In this document: one piece after another, positions 1-5,461 of the stretch
Position numbering within the stretch: the stretch's first letter is position 1
How the letters are laid out: each line of letters opens with the position of its first letter
Assembly: GCA_017419325.1 (NCBI GenBank)
Contig: JAFOLN010000031.1
Location: 1 to 6,224, forward strand
Reading direction: 5' to 3'
Source: Clostridia bacterium
GTDB lineage: Bacteria; Bacillota; Clostridia; Oscillospirales; RGIG577
DNA: 6,224 nucleotides
Translations under genes and position numbers: made by a program
The notes under the pieces: generated by a model
Database searches by the model: none
Told to the model about the DNA's origin: nothing
The model's input: the letters and a program-made list of their open reading frames with translations, nothing else

Positions 1-21
1 AAATAAAAAACAGAATAAAAA

Positions 22-45
22 GCAGGCGGCATAACCGCCGCCCGC
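22..45 (-). terminator. Minus-strand intrinsic-terminator-like hairpin, copy 1
   Basis: Read on the minus strand, a 9-bp GC-rich stem (37-45 with 22-30, one G-U wobble) closes a 6-nt loop and is followed by TTTTTATT. This is the shape of a Rho-independent terminator. No minus-strand gene is visible between here and the next terminator at 552-574, so it may serve nothing now and simply travel with repeat A. Confidence 0.5.
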
Positions 46-51
46 ACATAT

Positions 52-103
52 GTGCCCGTAGCTCAGATGGATAGAGCGTTGGACTCCGACTCCAAAGGCC
101 GTG
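52..103 (+). pseudogene. Truncated tRNA-Arg(CCG) duplicate
   Basis: Nucleotides 1-52 of the intact tRNA-Arg at 278-354 are repeated here without a mismatch: 5' acceptor strand, D arm, anticodon arm with CCG at 86-88, variable loop and the first three bases of the T stem. The rest of the T arm, the 3' acceptor strand and CCA are missing, replaced by repeat B from about 105. It cannot fold into a tRNA. The junction (GTG followed by GGTGAG) suggests a deletion of about 90 bp across a short GTG microhomology in an ancestral second tRNA copy, or alternatively insertion of repeat B. Confidence 0.85.
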
Positions 104-104
104 G

Positions 105-228
105 GTGAGATATGTGAGGCTCCGGGAACGCGAGGCGAAGCCGAAGCGTGACCGGCTAAGCCGAACTTATGCCCGGAGCCGAAGGCGAAGGGTAATCGCA
201 TCGGGCGATGCGATGAGATGAAGCTAAA
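105..228. repeat. Repeat B, copy 1
   Basis: About 124 bp, roughly 92% identical by eye to 419-541. It is rich in small dyads. GGCTCCGGG (118-126) pairs perfectly with CCCGGAGCC (172-180), enclosing GGC-GAA-GCC and GGC-TAA-GCC mini-hairpins. At 195-214 ATCGCATC and GATGCGAT form an 8-bp stem with a GGGC loop. It also contains AATCGCATCGGGC (194-206), which is identical to part of the 3' end of the adjacent tRNA. No credible coding frame is present. Nature unknown: a structured intergenic repeat, possibly tRNA-derived. Confidence 0.85.
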
Positions 229-329
229 ATAAAAAACAGAATAAAAAGCAGGCGGCATAACCGCCGCCCGCACATATGTGCCCGTAGCTCAGATGGATAG
301 AGCGTTGGACTCCGACTCCAAAGGCCGTG
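227..329 (+). repeat. Direct repeat A, copy 2
   Basis: This is the second copy of the unit at 1-103, with no differences. Here the tRNA continues to completion. Its left edge merges with the A-rich tail of repeat B copy 1, so the full tandem period is 226 bp. Confidence 0.9.
248..271 (-). terminator. Minus-strand intrinsic-terminator-like hairpin, copy 2
   Basis: The same hairpin as at 22-45, shifted by 226 bp: on the minus strand a 9-bp GC stem with a 6-nt loop, then TTTTTATT. It lies only 6 bp upstream of the intact tRNA. It could insulate the tRNA from antisense transcription or block read-through past the SLH gene, but no gene depends on it in this window. Confidence 0.45.
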
Positions 330-354
330 CGTTCGAATCGCATCGGGCATACCA
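278..354 (+). tRNA. tRNA-Arg, anticodon CCG
   Basis: The 77-nt gene folds as a complete cloverleaf. The acceptor strand 278-284 pairs with 344-350 (G1-U72 is a wobble). The D stem is GCTC/GAGC and the anticodon stem TTGGA/TCCAA. The loop at 310-316 has T33 and anticodon CCG at 312-314. A 5-nt variable loop follows, then T stem GTGCG/CGCAT around TTCGAAT. The discriminator is A351 and CCA is encoded at 352-354. It reads CGG arginine codons. No clear -35/-10 pair is visible upstream, where a GC hairpin and repeat B lie. A strong terminator follows directly. A truncated duplicate lies 226 bp upstream. Confidence 0.96.
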
Positions 355-389
355 TAATACAGCCGCCCCGTGTTGGGCGGCTGTATTAT
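354..389 (+). terminator. Terminator of tRNA-Arg
   Basis: A perfect 15-bp inverted repeat (354-368 with 375-389) encloses a 6-nt loop. The stem core is GCCGCCC/GGGCGGC and its lower part is AT-rich, so the 3' arm ends in a T-rich stretch. It starts at the last base of the tRNA CCA. Confidence 0.85.
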
Positions 390-418
390 TATGTTCCAAT
401 GTATAAAAGAACGCGTCC

Positions 419-541
419 GTGAGATATGTGAGGCTCCGGGAAGGCGAGGCGAAGCCGAAGCGTGACAGGATGAGCCGAACTTATGCCCGAAGCCGAAGGC
501 GGAGGGTAATCGCATCGGGTTAGCGATGAGATGAAGCTAAA
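419..541. repeat. Repeat B, copy 2
   Basis: Second copy of the structured repeat at 105-228, with about nine differences, including one indel near 520-522. The outer 9-bp dyad has lost one pair: CCCGAAGCC replaces CCCGGAGCC. The 3' dyad is shortened to ATCGC/GCGAT. It still carries AATCGCATCGGG (508-519), the tRNA 3'-end sequence, although it is not attached to a tRNA. Like copy 1, it is followed by an A-rich stretch and a GC-rich minus-strand terminator hairpin. Region 390-418 between the tRNA terminator and this repeat shows nothing recognisable. Confidence 0.85.
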
Positions 542-545
542 TTAT

Positions 546-574
546 AAAAAAGCGGGCGGCAGCGCGCCGCCCGC
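546..574 (-). terminator. Terminator of the SLH-domain gene
   Basis: On the minus strand, GCGGGCGGC (566-574) pairs perfectly with GCCGCCCGC (552-560) around a 5-nt loop and is followed by six T (546-551). It lies about 20 bp beyond the stop codon of the SLH gene, the normal place for its terminator. The stem sequence closely resembles the hairpins at 22-45 and 248-271. Confidence 0.85.
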
Positions 575-592
575 ATAAATGCAGTTGTGAGC

Positions 593-1756
593 TCAGCCCA
601 CGCCGCCGTCCTCGGGATATACGGTGAAGTCATAGACATACATGCCGTTCGAGACGGTTACCATATGTCCGTCCATCATGCTGAGCTGCGGGTGCCAGTC
701 GAGAACGCTGCCGTTCTCGCCCACGATGATGACCTGCGCGTCGGGGTAGCTGTCCACCCAGTTGCAGCAAAGCAGGAAGGGCTCGCCGGTATCGCTCTTG
801 TAAAGCACTTCGCCCGTCTCGCCGACCCAGCCGTTCGATTCATTCATGATCCACTTGTTTACGGAGACCGAGGCGAAGCGGTCTGTGGGGATTATAAGAT
901 AAAGCTCACGTCCGCCGCCGGTCTGGACTATCTGACATGCGGGCATATCGCGCAGGAACTCGAAATCCTCCGTAAGGCCAGAGTCCTCAAGTACCTGACG
1001 CCAGTAATCCATGTCGCTTATCATCTCGTTTTGACCGCGCTCATCGCCGAATACGCCCACAAGCACTGCGCCGCAGAGAACGCCCTCGTCAACGAGCACC
1101 TGACGCTGTATTACAGTCGGATCCCATTCGCCGCCCCACTGAGCCTGATTGTAGACAAGCGCCCTGAACAGGTAGGTGACGGTCAATGCTCTCGAGCAGG
1201 GCTCGTTTATGTCAAAGCTATCCTCAAAGCCGGAGAGCAGTCCCTGATACTCGGCCCAGCTTACGGCTCCGCTGTACCAGCCGTCCGGGAAACGGGAGGA
1301 AACGGGGCTGGGAGTGCCGGGCGCCGCTGCGTCCACCGCGCGCGAGAGGAAGGTAAGGATATGGGCGCAGGTACAGGTCTCATTGGGGGAGAACGTAGTG
1401 GCGGAGGTGCCGTTCGTAATGCCCTGCTCCACCGCCCAGAGTACCGGATCGCGGAAGTAGTCGTTGTCCCTTACGTCGGTGAAGGGATTGGTCTTTGTAT
1501 TCGGCTCGGGCTTGCCCATGGCACGCCAGAGGAAGGTTACTACCTGACCGCGGGTGCAGATGGTGTAGGGCGAGAATTTGCCGTCGCTTACGCCCTGAGT
1601 GACGTCGCCGCCCACAGCCCAGAGCACGGGCTGGTAGAAGAAGTCGCTCTCGCTTACATCCGAGAAGGGGGAAGCGGAATTATCCGCCATCGCGGGGACG
1701 GCGAGAGAGAACATAAGAACGACAGCGAGAACTAAAGATAAAAGCTTTAATTTCAT
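593..1756 (-). CDS. Secreted SLH-domain protein
   Basis: 387 aa. Residues 1-24 form a signal peptide: Lys2 and Lys4, a hydrophobic core, and AMA before the likely cut at 24/25. Three SLH domains follow at about 31-80, 92-141 and 156-200, with the family pattern FSDV, WAV, FSP and TFLWRA. SLH domains usually tether exported proteins to pyruvylated secondary cell-wall polymer, so surface attachment is inferred. The usual TRAE/TRAQ motif is CTRGQ in domain 1 but decays to CTCAH in domain 2 and CSRAL in domain 3. Residues 205-387 match no family I recognise; they are acidic, cysteine-containing (228, 274, 330, 331) and rich in short hydrophobic beta-like stretches. The start is supported by AAAGGAG (1766-1772) 9 nt upstream. 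It appears monocistronic, with its own promoter and terminator. SLH assignment is firm; the role of the C-terminal half is unknown. Confidence 0.93.
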   Translation of the reverse strand: MKLKLLSLVLAVVLMFSLAVPAMADNSASPFSDVSESDFFYQPVLWAVGGDVTQGVSDGKFSPYTICTRGQVVTFLWRAMGKPEPNTKTNPFTDVRDNDYFRDPVLWAVEQGITNGTSATTFSPNETCTCAHILTFLSRAVDAAAPGTPSPVSSRFPDGWYSGAVSWAEYQGLLSGFEDSFDINEPCSRALTVTYLFRALVYNQAQWGGEWDPTVIQRQVLVDEGVLCGAVLVGVFGDERGQNEMISDMDYWRQVLEDSGLTEDFEFLRDMPACQIVQTGGGRELYLIIPTDRFASVSVNKWIMNESNGWVGETGEVLYKSDTGEPFLLCCNWVDSYPDAQVIIVGENGSVLDWHPQLSMMDGHMVTVSNGMYVYDFTVYPEDGGVG

Positions 1757-1855
1757 GGTCTTTGTCTCCTTTCATTTTTTTAAAACGTTTTGCCTGTTTT
1801 TCGAATTTGCTCCTTAAAAGCCGCGCGGCAGAGCCGAAGCGGGCCTTATGCATAT

Positions 1856-1884
1856 ATTATACTAAATGATTCCTTAAAAATCCA
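1856..1884 (-). promoter_or_regulatory. Candidate promoter of the SLH gene
   Basis: On the minus strand a perfect TATAAT (1856-1861) lies 17 bp downstream of TGGATT (1879-1884), a poor -35 match. Transcription would start near 1848, leaving a leader of about 90 nt. That leader holds the palindrome AAAACGTTTT (1782-1791) and the AAAGGAG ribosome binding site. The good -10 and correct position support it; the weak -35 may mean activator dependence or a wrong call. Confidence 0.45.
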
Positions 1885-1979
1885 CATTATTCGCGCATAC
1901 GTGTTTGCTTTTTTATTAACAGGCCAGCGCCGACAGACATACGGCCGAGAAGCTTTTCGTCAAAGGAACAGCGGGCTCG

Positions 1980-2017
1980 AAGAAGCGCCGCGCCCGGGAA
2001 GGGGCACGGCGCTTCTT
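1980..2017 (-). terminator. Terminator of the asnA-glnN operon (possibly bidirectional)
   Basis: A perfect 11-bp stem (1980-1990 with 2007-2017) is extended inward by GCCC/GGGC (1992-1995 with 2002-2005) after one mismatch. It lies 45 bp past the glnN stop codon. The T run is better on the plus strand (CTTCTTTTG) than on the minus strand (CTTCTTCG), so it may act in both directions. The rest of 1757-2061 shows only the SLH promoter and leader; no gene is supported there. Confidence 0.7.
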
Positions 2018-2061
2018 TTGTGAAAGAGTATTAAAATAAGAATGGAACAGGCTGATTTATA

Positions 2062-4149
2062 TCATACAACGCTGTACAGAAGCTTTGCGTAGGCCGGATA
2101 AGGCCACTTTTCTTCCGGCATCATGCTTTCAAGCTCATCGCACACGGTGCGAAGCTCCAGCATTGACGCAAACACGCTGTCATGGTTGTATCGTGCGCAT
2201 TCGAGGGCTTCGGTCTTGTCCCTGCCGTCTATAACGGCCTCCTCAAGCGCGGTGAGCTTATTGTAAAGGCAGCCCGACAGCGCCGACATGCGGACAAGCA
2301 GCTTCTCCTCAAGAGAGGACTCTATGCCTATCTCCTTTTTCGTCTTTACAAGCCCGGAAAGCTCCGTCTCATACGAAAGGATGGCGGGCAGTACTGCCTT
2401 TCTTATCATGTCCGTCATGGTAAGCGCCTCTATATGTATCGTCTTTGAGTAATTTTCAAGATATATCTCATAGCGCGACTCTATCTCGGCGCGGCTCAGA
2501 ACATGGTGACGCTCGAAGAGGGCGATATTCTTCTCGTCAAGCATGCGGGGGAGCGCGTCGGGGGTGGACTTTAAGTTAAGAAGTCCGCGGCGCCCGGCTT
2601 CTTCGACCCACTCGTCGGAGTAGTTGTTGCCGTTGAAGATTATGCGCTTATGCTCCGTAAGGGTGCGCCTTATAAGCTTTATAATATCGCCCTGTAAGTC
2701 GGAGCTGTTTTCAAGCTCGTCGGCGAACTGCATGAACATCTCGGCGGCTATGGTATTGAGCACGATATTCGGCCCCGATACGGAAACGGCGGAGCCGGGC
2801 ATGCGGAACTCGAACTTATTGCCCGTGAACGCGAAGGGCGAGGTGCGGTTTCGGTCGGTGGTGTCCTTCTGGAAGTGGGGCAGCACCTGCGCGCCCGTTT
2901 CCATGTTTTTATGCTCCGCGGAGCTGTAAGCCGTGCCCTTCTCGATGGACTCAAGCACCGCCGAAAGCTCGTCGCCCAAAAACATGGACACAATGGCGGG
3001 GGGCGCCTCGTTCGCGCCGAGACGGTGATCGTTTCCCGCGGACGCAACGGTTATGCGCAAAAGATCCTGATATTCGTCCACAGCCTTTATGACTGCCGTG
3101 AGGAAAAGAAGGAACTGGGCGTTCTTCTCCGGCGTGCCGCCGGGCTCAAGAAGGTTCTTTCCCATGTCGGTGGATATTGACCAGTTGTTGTGCTTTCCGG
3201 AGCCGTTCACGCCGGCGAAGGGCTTCTCATGGAGGAGGCACGCCATATCATGCTTGTCCGCGATGCGCTTCATAAGCTCCATCGTGAGCTGATTGTGGTC
3301 TGTCGCCACGTTTGTCTCGCTGTATATGGGCGCAAGCTCATGCTGGGCGGGGGCCACCTCGTTATGCTTCGTCTTCGCGAGCACGCCGAGCTTCCAGAGC
3401 TCGCGGTCAAGCTCCTTCATATATGCGGAAACTCTCGGCTTTATCGCGCCGAAGTAGTGATCCTCCATCTCCTGTCCCTTGGGCGGGCGGGCGCCGATTA
3501 AGGTGCGGCCGCAGAATATAAGGTCGGGGCGGGAAAGAAAGGCCGCCTTGTCCACAAGGAAATATTCCTGCTCCGGGCCCACGGTGGTGATGACGCGCTT
3601 TACGTCCTCGTTTCCGAAGAGCCTTAAAATACGCATGGCCTGTCGGTCGAGCGCCTCCATGGAGCGAAGAAGCGGCGTTTTCTTGTCGAGGGCCTCGCCG
3701 GAATACGCGCAGAACGCCGTCGGTATGCAGAGCGTGTCGTCCTTTATGAATGCGTAGGAGGTGGGGTCCCATGCGGTGTAGCCGCGAGCCTCAAAGGTGG
3801 CTCTCAGGCCTCCCGAGGGGAAGCTCGACGCGTCGGGCTCGCCCTTTACAAGCTCCTTGCCCGAGAATTCCATGATAACGGAGCCGTGTCCGTCGGGGGC
3901 GATGAAGCTGTCGTGCTTCTCCGCCGTTATGCCCGTCATGGGCTGGAACCAGTGGGTGAAGTGGGTCGCGCCCTTTTCTATGGCCCAGTCCTTCATGGCG
4001 CTTGCGACCACCATGGCCACGTCCTTCTCCAGGTGGCGGCCGCTCTCTATCGTCTTTTTAAGCGCCTTGTACGTGTCCTTCGGAAGGCGCGCGCGCATCA
4101 CGTTGTCGTTAAATACCATGCTGCCGAAGATTTCGGGGATATTGTTCAT
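2062..4149 (-). CDS. glnN: Glutamine synthetase type III
   Basis: 695 aa, the usual length for GS-III. It makes glutamine from glutamate, ammonia and ATP in the cytoplasm. GS-III landmarks run in order. The N-terminal FGSMVFNDNVM is at 8-18. THFTHWFQPMTGITAEKHD spans 62-80. The catalytic-core GPEQEYFL is at 191-198 and KHNEVAPAQHELAPIYSETN at 261-280. HEKPFAGVNGSGKHNNWS is at 307-324, with the glutamate-binding-type NGSGKHNNW. GNDHRLGANEAPP is at 372-384, RNRTSPFAFTGNKFEFR at 433-449, and a helical GS-III-specific C-terminal region at about 500-690. No key motif is missing. GGAG (4158-4161) lies 8 nt before the ATG, and the asnA stop is 16 bp upstream. glnN is therefore the second gene of the asnA operon and falls under the asnA leader attenuator; no separate promoter is visible in the gap. 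Confidence 0.98.
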   Translation of the reverse strand: MNNIPEIFGSMVFNDNVMRARLPKDTYKALKKTIESGRHLEKDVAMVVASAMKDWAIEKGATHFTHWFQPMTGITAEKHDSFIAPDGHGSVIMEFSGKELVKGEPDASSFPSGGLRATFEARGYTAWDPTSYAFIKDDTLCIPTAFCAYSGEALDKKTPLLRSMEALDRQAMRILRLFGNEDVKRVITTVGPEQEYFLVDKAAFLSRPDLIFCGRTLIGARPPKGQEMEDHYFGAIKPRVSAYMKELDRELWKLGVLAKTKHNEVAPAQHELAPIYSETNVATDHNQLTMELMKRIADKHDMACLLHEKPFAGVNGSGKHNNWSISTDMGKNLLEPGGTPEKNAQFLLFLTAVIKAVDEYQDLLRITVASAGNDHRLGANEAPPAIVSMFLGDELSAVLESIEKGTAYSSAEHKNMETGAQVLPHFQKDTTDRNRTSPFAFTGNKFEFRMPGSAVSVSGPNIVLNTIAAEMFMQFADELENSSDLQGDIIKLIRRTLTEHKRIIFNGNNYSDEWVEEAGRRGLLNLKSTPDALPRMLDEKNIALFERHHVLSRAEIESRYEIYLENYSKTIHIEALTMTDMIRKAVLPAILSYETELSGLVKTKKEIGIESSLEEKLLVRMSALSGCLYNKLTALEEAVIDGRDKTEALECARYNHDSVFASMLELRTVCDELESMMPEEKWPYPAYAKLLYSVV

Positions 4150-4165
4150 TTTCGCTTCTCCTCTC

Positions 4166-5173
4166 TTACAGTAATCCTATATTTGCCGATTTGCATTCGC
4201 TTATCGTTTTATCGTCCCATATGGACACCTGCACCTCGCCTATGTGCGCCTTTTCAAGTATGAGCATGCATAATCTCGACTGTCCTATGCCGCCGCCCAT
4301 GGTGAGGGGGAGTGTGCCGTCAAGGAGCATTTTATGGAACATAAGCTCGCGGCGCGCGTTCTGTCCCGACTTTTCAAGCTGATAGGAAAGAGACTCCGCG
4401 TCCACGCGGATGCCCATGCTCGACACCTCGAAGGCGCAGCCGAGAGTTTCGTTCCAAAAGAGTATGTCGCCGTTTAAGTGCCAGTCGTCATAGTCGGGGG
4501 CGCGTCCGTCGTGGGGACGGCCGTCCGCGAGGGTGTCGCCTATGTGCATGATGAAGGCCGTCTTATGCTCCCGCACATATAATGCCTCGCGCTCCTTCGG
4601 CGTTTTGTCCGGGTACATCGAAAGAAGCTCCTCCGAAGTAACGAAGGAAACGTCCCGCGAGAGCTCGGTCATAAGGGCGGGGAAGAAGTCGTTCAAGCGC
4701 TCCTTCGCGGTGCATATGGCGTCGACTATCTTTATGACGGTCTCCTTTAAGTATTCCTCGTTACGGGACTGCTTTGCGATTATCGCCTCCCAGTCCCACT
4801 GATCCACGTATATTGAATGAAGGTTGTCAAGCTCCTCGTCGCGGCGAATGGCGTTCATGTCGGCGTAAAGCCCCTCGCCCACGGAGAAGCCGTATTTATA
4901 AAGCGCCATACGCTTCCACTTGGCAAGCGAATGTACCACCGCGCCCGTGGTGCCCGTCTCCTTTATGTCAAAGGTCACGGCGCGCTCGACTCCGTTAAGG
5001 TCGTCGTTCAAGCCCGTGGCGGGATCGACGAAAAGCGGCGCGGACACGCGCGAAAGGTTCAGCGCCCGTCTTAAGTTATCCTCAAAAATGCGCTTCGTAA
5101 GGCCGATGGCCTTCTGCGTGTCGTAAACGGAAAGTCTGCTCTTGTAGCCCTCGGGTTTTATAAGACTGCTCAT
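4166..5173 (-). CDS. asnA: Aspartate--ammonia ligase (AsnA-type asparagine synthetase)
   Basis: 335 aa, close to the roughly 330 aa of characterised AsnA. It makes asparagine from aspartate and free ammonia, with ATP cleaved to AMP and PPi. The fold is that of class II aminoacyl-tRNA synthetases, related to AspRS/AsnRS cores. Visible family motifs are VVHSLAKWKR (79-88), GEGLYADM (99-106), HSIYVDQWDWE (119-129), RAPDYDDW with LNGDI (224-236), SSMGIRVD (251-258) and the motif-3-like GGGIGQSRLCML (293-304). The start is supported by GAGGTGA (5179-5185) and by the N-terminus, which begins just ahead of the conserved YDTQKAI segment. It is the first gene of an operon with glnN. It is transcribed from the promoter at 5259-5288 through a leader terminator, and diverges from the amidotransferase gene at 5491. 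Confidence 0.97.
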   Translation of the reverse strand: MSSLIKPEGYKSRLSVYDTQKAIGLTKRIFEDNLRRALNLSRVSAPLFVDPATGLNDDLNGVERAVTFDIKETGTTGAVVHSLAKWKRMALYKYGFSVGEGLYADMNAIRRDEELDNLHSIYVDQWDWEAIIAKQSRNEEYLKETVIKIVDAICTAKERLNDFFPALMTELSRDVSFVTSEELLSMYPDKTPKEREALYVREHKTAFIMHIGDTLADGRPHDGRAPDYDDWHLNGDILFWNETLGCAFEVSSMGIRVDAESLSYQLEKSGQNARRELMFHKMLLDGTLPLTMGGGIGQSRLCMLILEKAHIGEVQVSIWDDKTISECKSANIGLL

Positions 5174-5204
5174 CTAAGTCACCTCAAAATTTTAATGAAA
5201 AACA

Positions 5205-5243
5205 AAAAACGCCGTGCGTGGAATATCCACACACAGCGCCTTT
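5205..5243 (-). terminator. Leader terminator (attenuator) of asnA-glnN
   Basis: On the minus strand, 5227-5243 pairs with 5205-5221 around a 5-nt loop (5222-5226). This gives a 17-bp stem with four G-U wobbles and no mismatch, merging into the U tract TTTTTTGTTTTT (5198-5209). It lies between promoter and ribosome binding site, so it would stop transcription before asnA unless prevented. Its 5' arm begins with AAAGGC, the loop of the competing hairpin at 5233-5248. Confidence 0.85.
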
Positions 5244-5248
5244 GCTGT
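5233..5248 (-). promoter_or_regulatory. Antiterminator hairpin with AAAGGC hexaloop, asnA leader
   Basis: On the minus strand ACAGC (5244-5248) pairs with GCTGT (5233-5237) around the 6-nt loop AAAGGC (5238-5243). Loop and 3' arm are both part of the 5' arm of the leader terminator, so the two structures exclude each other. If this hairpin forms, only a 6-bp apex of the terminator remains, 6 nt away from the U tract. The 5-bp stem is much weaker than the terminator, so a bound factor would be needed to favour it. The loop has A at position 1 and G at position 4, as in ANTAR-protein target loops. Confidence 0.7.
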
Positions 5249-5258
5249 TTACGGTGAC

Positions 5259-5288
5259 ATTGTAGCACGGCGGATTTTTATTTGTCAA
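5259..5288 (-). promoter_or_regulatory. Promoter of asnA-glnN
   Basis: On the minus strand a perfect TTGACA (5283-5288) and TACAAT (5259-5264) are separated by 18 bp. An A/T-rich stretch with A-tracts lies upstream, as in UP elements. The start is expected near 5250-5253, only a few bases before the antiterminator hairpin, giving an 80-nt leader to asnA. Confidence 0.85.
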
Positions 5289-5296
5289 CACTTTTT

Positions 5297-5312
5297 TTGA
5301 AAAAATTTTCAA
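5297..5312. promoter_or_regulatory. Inverted repeat upstream of the asnA promoter
   Basis: TTGAAAA and TTTTCAA form a perfect 7-bp inverted repeat with a 2-bp spacer, 8 bp upstream of the asnA -35 box. It could be an operator or simply part of an AT-rich UP element; AT content here is high enough that chance is plausible. The remainder of 5289-5365 is A/T-rich with no other clear signal. Confidence 0.3.
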
Positions 5313-5365
5313 TAGAGTAAAAAAGCATCCCGGAAGTCATAAAAAGAAAAAACTTTCAAAAGCCC

Positions 5366-5394
5366 TTGACAACAGACGGTTTCGGGTATATACT
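5366..5394 (+). promoter_or_regulatory. Promoter of the glutamine amidotransferase gene
   Basis: A perfect TTGACA (5366-5371) and TATACT (5389-5394) are separated by the optimal 17 bp. Transcription should start around 5401, a few bases before the AAAGGC hairpin. It diverges from the asnA promoter, the -35 boxes being 77 bp apart. Confidence 0.87.
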
Positions 5395-5404
5395 GACAAT
5401 CACG

Positions 5405-5422
5405 ATGAACAAAGGCGTTCAT
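5405..5422 (+). promoter_or_regulatory. Antiterminator hairpin with AAAGGC hexaloop, amidotransferase leader
   Basis: ATGAAC (5405-5410) and GTTCAT (5417-5422) form a perfect 6-bp stem, extendable by a G-U pair, around the loop AAAGGC (5411-5416). Loop and 3' arm are the first 12 nt of the terminator 5' arm that follows, so the structures compete. If it forms, the terminator apex stem remains but is separated from the U tract by about 10 nt. Loop, C-G closing pair and position relative to promoter and terminator all match the asnA leader hairpin, while the rest of the stem sequence differs. Confidence 0.75.
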
Positions 5423-5461
5423 TCGAACACACGCTGTGCGTGCGTTCGGGTGAGCGTCTTT
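5411..5461 (+). terminator. Leader terminator (attenuator) of the amidotransferase gene
   Basis: 5411-5434 pairs with 5438-5461 around the loop TGT. The 24-position stem has a single A-C mismatch (5429/5443) and four G-U wobbles. It runs into TTTTTGTTTTTTT (5459-5471). It lies 17 nt before the ribosome binding site GGAGGT (5478-5483), so it is an attenuator and not the end of an upstream gene. The 5' arm begins exactly with AAAGGC. Confidence 0.87.

Larger units (their letters stand above)
1..103 (+). repeat. Direct repeat A, copy 1 (hairpin plus 5' part of tRNA-Arg)
   Basis: Positions 1-103 are identical base for base to 227-329 (offset 226). The unit holds an A-rich stretch, a GC-rich hairpin and the first 52 nt of a tRNA-Arg gene. 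It may begin left of the window. Identity stops abruptly inside the tRNA T-stem, where this copy continues into repeat B and the other copy completes the tRNA. Perfect identity over 103 bp points to a recent tandem duplication or ongoing gene conversion. Confidence 0.9.

Noticed and set aside
156..515. 119-codon minus-strand open frame across the tRNA locus
   Set aside because: It reads antisense through the tRNA-Arg and both repeat B copies. Its internal segment beginning MPDAIRTHG is the translation of tRNA antisense often misannotated as protein.
1..592. CRISPR array
   Set aside because: There are only two copies each of two long, dissimilar repeats at tandem-duplication spacing, one of them a tRNA. 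There are no short regularly spaced repeats with unique spacers.
587..1735. 382-codon plus-strand open frame opposite the SLH gene
   Set aside because: It is almost fully antisense to a gene with a clear signal peptide, three domains, a ribosome binding site and a terminator. The translated product has no recognisable domain, so the lack of stops is a codon-bias effect.
1790..2023. 77-codon plus-strand open frame in the intergenic region
   Set aside because: It ends inside the operon terminator hairpin, overlaps the SLH promoter antisense and has no ribosome binding site or family resemblance.
5259..5394. GlnR/TnrA operator (TGTNA-N7-TNACA) in the divergent promoter region
   Set aside because: I scanned both promoters and found TGTCA near 5283 but no correctly spaced second half-site.
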